Positions 62,479 to 64,000 of a stretch of DNA of 64,000 nucleotides are shown here, piece by piece; the stretch's first letter is position 1; each line of letters begins with the position of its first letter. The position numbers and the translations under genes were made by a program. The notes under the pieces are model-generated. The model did no database searches, had not been told where the DNA came from, and saw nothing but the letters and a program-made list of their open reading frames with translations. The stretch is from Psychrobacter sp. UBA5136 (GTDB taxonomy: Bacteria > Pseudomonadota > Gammaproteobacteria > Pseudomonadales > Moraxellaceae), in the NCBI RefSeq assembly GCF_002414005.1, contig NZ_DHYG01000008.1, positions 39,353 through 103,352 of the forward strand, read 5' to 3'.

Positions 62479-63441
62479 ATGCAAACCTCACAAGACAACC
62501 GACTTGATATCGTTCTATTGAGCGGCTATTTGGGTTCAGGTAAAACCACATGGCTACGTCATGCGTTATTTACTAAAGCATATGGCAACGCGCAAGTGTT
62601 TACTCAAGAAGCAGCCCAGCAGCCCGTTGATGACTTGCTGTTGGGTGAAGCGACGAGCGTAACCGTTTTGACGGGGTCAGCGGGTACGCCAAAAGGTAAG
62701 GAAGAGCTGATATCAGCACTACTTGAAGTAGCTGAGTCTCGAACAAACAGTTTAAGTATTGCTCAGCCTGATACTCTTACCCCCAATACCTTAGTTATAG
62801 AAACCAGTGGCTTAGCTGACCCTGAAGAAATCATCATTGCGATTAAAGAGCATCCCATTCTGATCTATCATTTCGCTCTCCAAGAAACCATCATCATGGC
62901 TGATGCTTTGCATTTTCATGTTGCGCTGAAGACTGATGCATTATGTCGTCAGCAAATTCTATCAGCTGATCGCGTAGTTATTGCAAAATCAGAGGAAGTT
63001 CCCCAGCAATCCTTATCGAACCTCGTTTCAACCATTAGTAAAATCAATCCAACTGCACCGATTTCCTTATCCGCATTCGGCGTCGAAAGTCCTGTACCTT
63101 CGCTACTAGCGCCAACCGAAATATACGAATCGATTCTAACGAATGGGGGAACATCAACGACTGTGGTCTCACTACCGATTCCTAAAGAAATAGATTGGGT
63201 CGAGTTTACCGTTTGGCTTTCAGCGTTGCTTCACGCTCGAGGTGATACCATCCTACGCGTTAAGGGTGTTTTGAATACCGATGAAGGCACGCTTTTATTA
63301 CAATCAGTACGCAAAGTCATGCAGCAACCTGAGGTTTTACCTATTGAGCAAAGCAATGCTACTGCTGGAGATATCGTGTTTATAGGGGAAGATATGAATC
63401 AAGAGTTGTTGCTTTCTTCTATGTCTTCCTTTTTAAGGTAA
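62479..63441 (+). CDS. COG0523 (CobW-like) protein lacking CxCC and NKxD motifs
   Basis: P-loop metallochaperone-family protein of 320 residues, close to YjiA. Walker A GYLGSGKTT (about 16-24) and Walker B ETSGLADPEE (about 108-117) are intact, and the C-terminal CobW_C part has LHARGDTILRVKGVLNTDEG. But two hallmarks are changed: the NGCICC-type metal motif is replaced by LTGSAGTPKGKEELISAL, with no cysteine at all, and the guanine motif NKxD by AKSE. So it may not bind metal in the usual way and its nucleotide choice may have shifted. The start is the ATG at 62479, five bases after the stop of the CxxC gene; a TTG at 62470 overlapping that stop is less likely. Confidence 0.82.
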   Translation: MQTSQDNRLDIVLLSGYLGSGKTTWLRHALFTKAYGNAQVFTQEAAQQPVDDLLLGEATSVTVLTGSAGTPKGKEELISALLEVAESRTNSLSIAQPDTLTPNTLVIETSGLADPEEIIIAIKEHPILIYHFALQETIIMADALHFHVALKTDALCRQQILSADRVVIAKSEEVPQQSLSNLVSTISKINPTAPISLSAFGVESPVPSLLAPTEIYESILTNGGTSTTVVSLPIPKEIDWVEFTVWLSALLHARGDTILRVKGVLNTDEGTLLLQSVRKVMQQPEVLPIEQSNATAGDIVFIGEDMNQELLLSSMSSFLR

Positions 63442-63794
63442 AAATTTAAGTATTTGCTACGGTTGACCATCGGCAAAATGCTGCTAGCATAGGTTTGACG
63501 ATGCGACCAACGTAAGTAGCTATTTTCGGTAATCCAAAAGCAGGCAAATCCTTGATGCCATGTCAGCAAACACTAGCGATTAACTTGCCACAAAAAATAC
63601 TTAATAGGGAATATTCTTCAAATCGAGTAAGACTCACTTATCACAATCCTGGCTATCTAGAATTAAGACATATTATTCAACAGTATGATGATCCTAGTAA
63701 ATTCTCTATCCCCCTTATGAAGTTAAGTACAGGAGCTACTGCAAAATAAAACAAAGTAACATTGATAAGCTCTCGTTTTATTTTTTTTATAGTG
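63442..63794. other. Gene-poor region after the four-gene cluster
   Basis: About 350 bases. A 65-codon frame (63552-63749) without a convincing ribosome site or family match lies here. No terminator, tRNA copy or insertion-sequence end was recognised. Confidence 0.4.
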
Positions 63795-64000
63795 ACTATA
63801 GTTCTAAATTACATTACATACGTTTTTATTCTTCATGAGCTATGACACTTTATGGAGCGTCGTCATAACAATAGGTTTAAAGCTTTGTTAGATATTCAGA
63901 TGCCTGATTGGCGATCAAGACGCGATTTACTTAATCGCTTACCTTTAGGCCAAGAGAATTGGAAGTTGCGAAGTATCTTATACCAAACCCAAAATATATA
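63795..64000 (+). pseudogene. YgjP-like (SprT/M48-type) metallopeptidase remnant
   Basis: In one frame the sequence reads NYITYVFILHEL-stop-HFMERRHNNRF and then MPDWRSRRDLLNRLPLGQEN. This is the conserved C-terminal part of the YgjP/DUF45 zinc peptidases, where HELCH or HELAH is followed by a third His in (R/N)H(N/S)xRF and by MPDW. A TGA at 63843-63845 stands exactly at the variable residue of the HExxH motif, and the usual N-terminal barrel domain is absent upstream. The frame continues past the right edge. Confidence 0.7.

Noticed and set aside
63552..63749. 65-codon frame near the right edge
   Set aside because: It starts at TTG, lacks a ribosome site and shows no family match, although it shares a frame with the metallopeptidase remnant.
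58988..64000. Search for a repeated tRNA-Arg 3' end as attachment site
   Set aside because: No second copy was found by eye within the window; it may lie beyond the right edge.
1..64000. CRISPR arrays, rRNA genes, prophage or intact insertion sequences
   Set aside because: No regularly spaced repeats, no ribosomal RNA sequence and no transposase or phage structural gene were recognised.

Overview
The window looks like chromosomal DNA of a gammaproteobacterium of the Moraxellaceae, most probably Psychrobacter. This rests on gene content and style: a recC-recB-recD cluster, a methylcitrate operon carrying both acnD/prpF and prpD, a DUF2868/DUF3482 pair, an ArsA-type ATPase beside a cory-CC-star protein, middling GC content, and many Asn/Ser/Asp-rich linkers. 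No marker gene such as rRNA is present, so the genus is an inference. There is no CRISPR array, prophage or intact insertion sequence.

Layout. 1-8.5 kb: a cut-off DHA2 drug exporter, a YghU-type glutathione transferase, a DUF1176 protein, a DEAD-box RNA helicase behind a long leader, and two membrane transporters. 8.7-15.9 kb: a hydantoinase/oxoprolinase-type pair (hyuB-hyuA) with AraC-like tandem sites in front and an AraC-family regulator behind, then a RhuM/Fic protein and an MtfA-like peptidase. 16-23.9 kb: a lipoprotein, a GC-rich pair (PQQ-type sugar dehydrogenase plus DUF2231), an AidB-like acyl-CoA dehydrogenase divergent from a PaaX-like regulator, an unknown membrane protein and a LysR regulator. 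24-25.5 kb: an unusual Nramp homologue behind a Fur-like box. 25.9-37.5 kb: the methylcitrate cycle (prpB, prpC, acnD, prpF, prpD), interrupted by a YefM-YoeB toxin-antitoxin locus and by an ABC exporter and an acetyltransferase. 37.5-45.6 kb: the DUF2868/DUF3482 pair, ArsA plus cory-CC-star, CstA, an unknown protein and hpt. 45.7-56.9 kb: recD, recB and recC on the minus strand. 57.4-58.8 kb: two poorly known proteins, one resembling a membrane-tethered ModA.

58.9-64 kb has the marks of an old integration site. A tRNA-Arg(CCU) is followed by a broken P4-type integrase N-terminus. Next comes a compact four-gene operon: an amidase-signature hydrolase, a NodB-fold deacetylase/imidase-like hydrolase, a 95-residue protein starting Met-Cys-Asn-Ala-Cys, and a COG0523 (CobW-like) protein that has lost both its usual Cys-x-Cys-Cys motif and its guanine-specificity motif. 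A broken YgjP-like metallopeptidase closes the window. This operon is the best candidate here for an undescribed system: two hydrolases with a possible split metal-delivery module.

Other items to follow up are an 11-base motif that occurs five times, always in frame as Asn-Ser-Leu-Ser and only inside recBCD; the Nramp homologue without canonical metal ligands; the RhuM-Fic protein with a Doc-like motif; and several palindromic candidate operators. Start codons were moved from the longest open frame wherever a ribosome binding site, signal peptide or gene overlap favoured another start.
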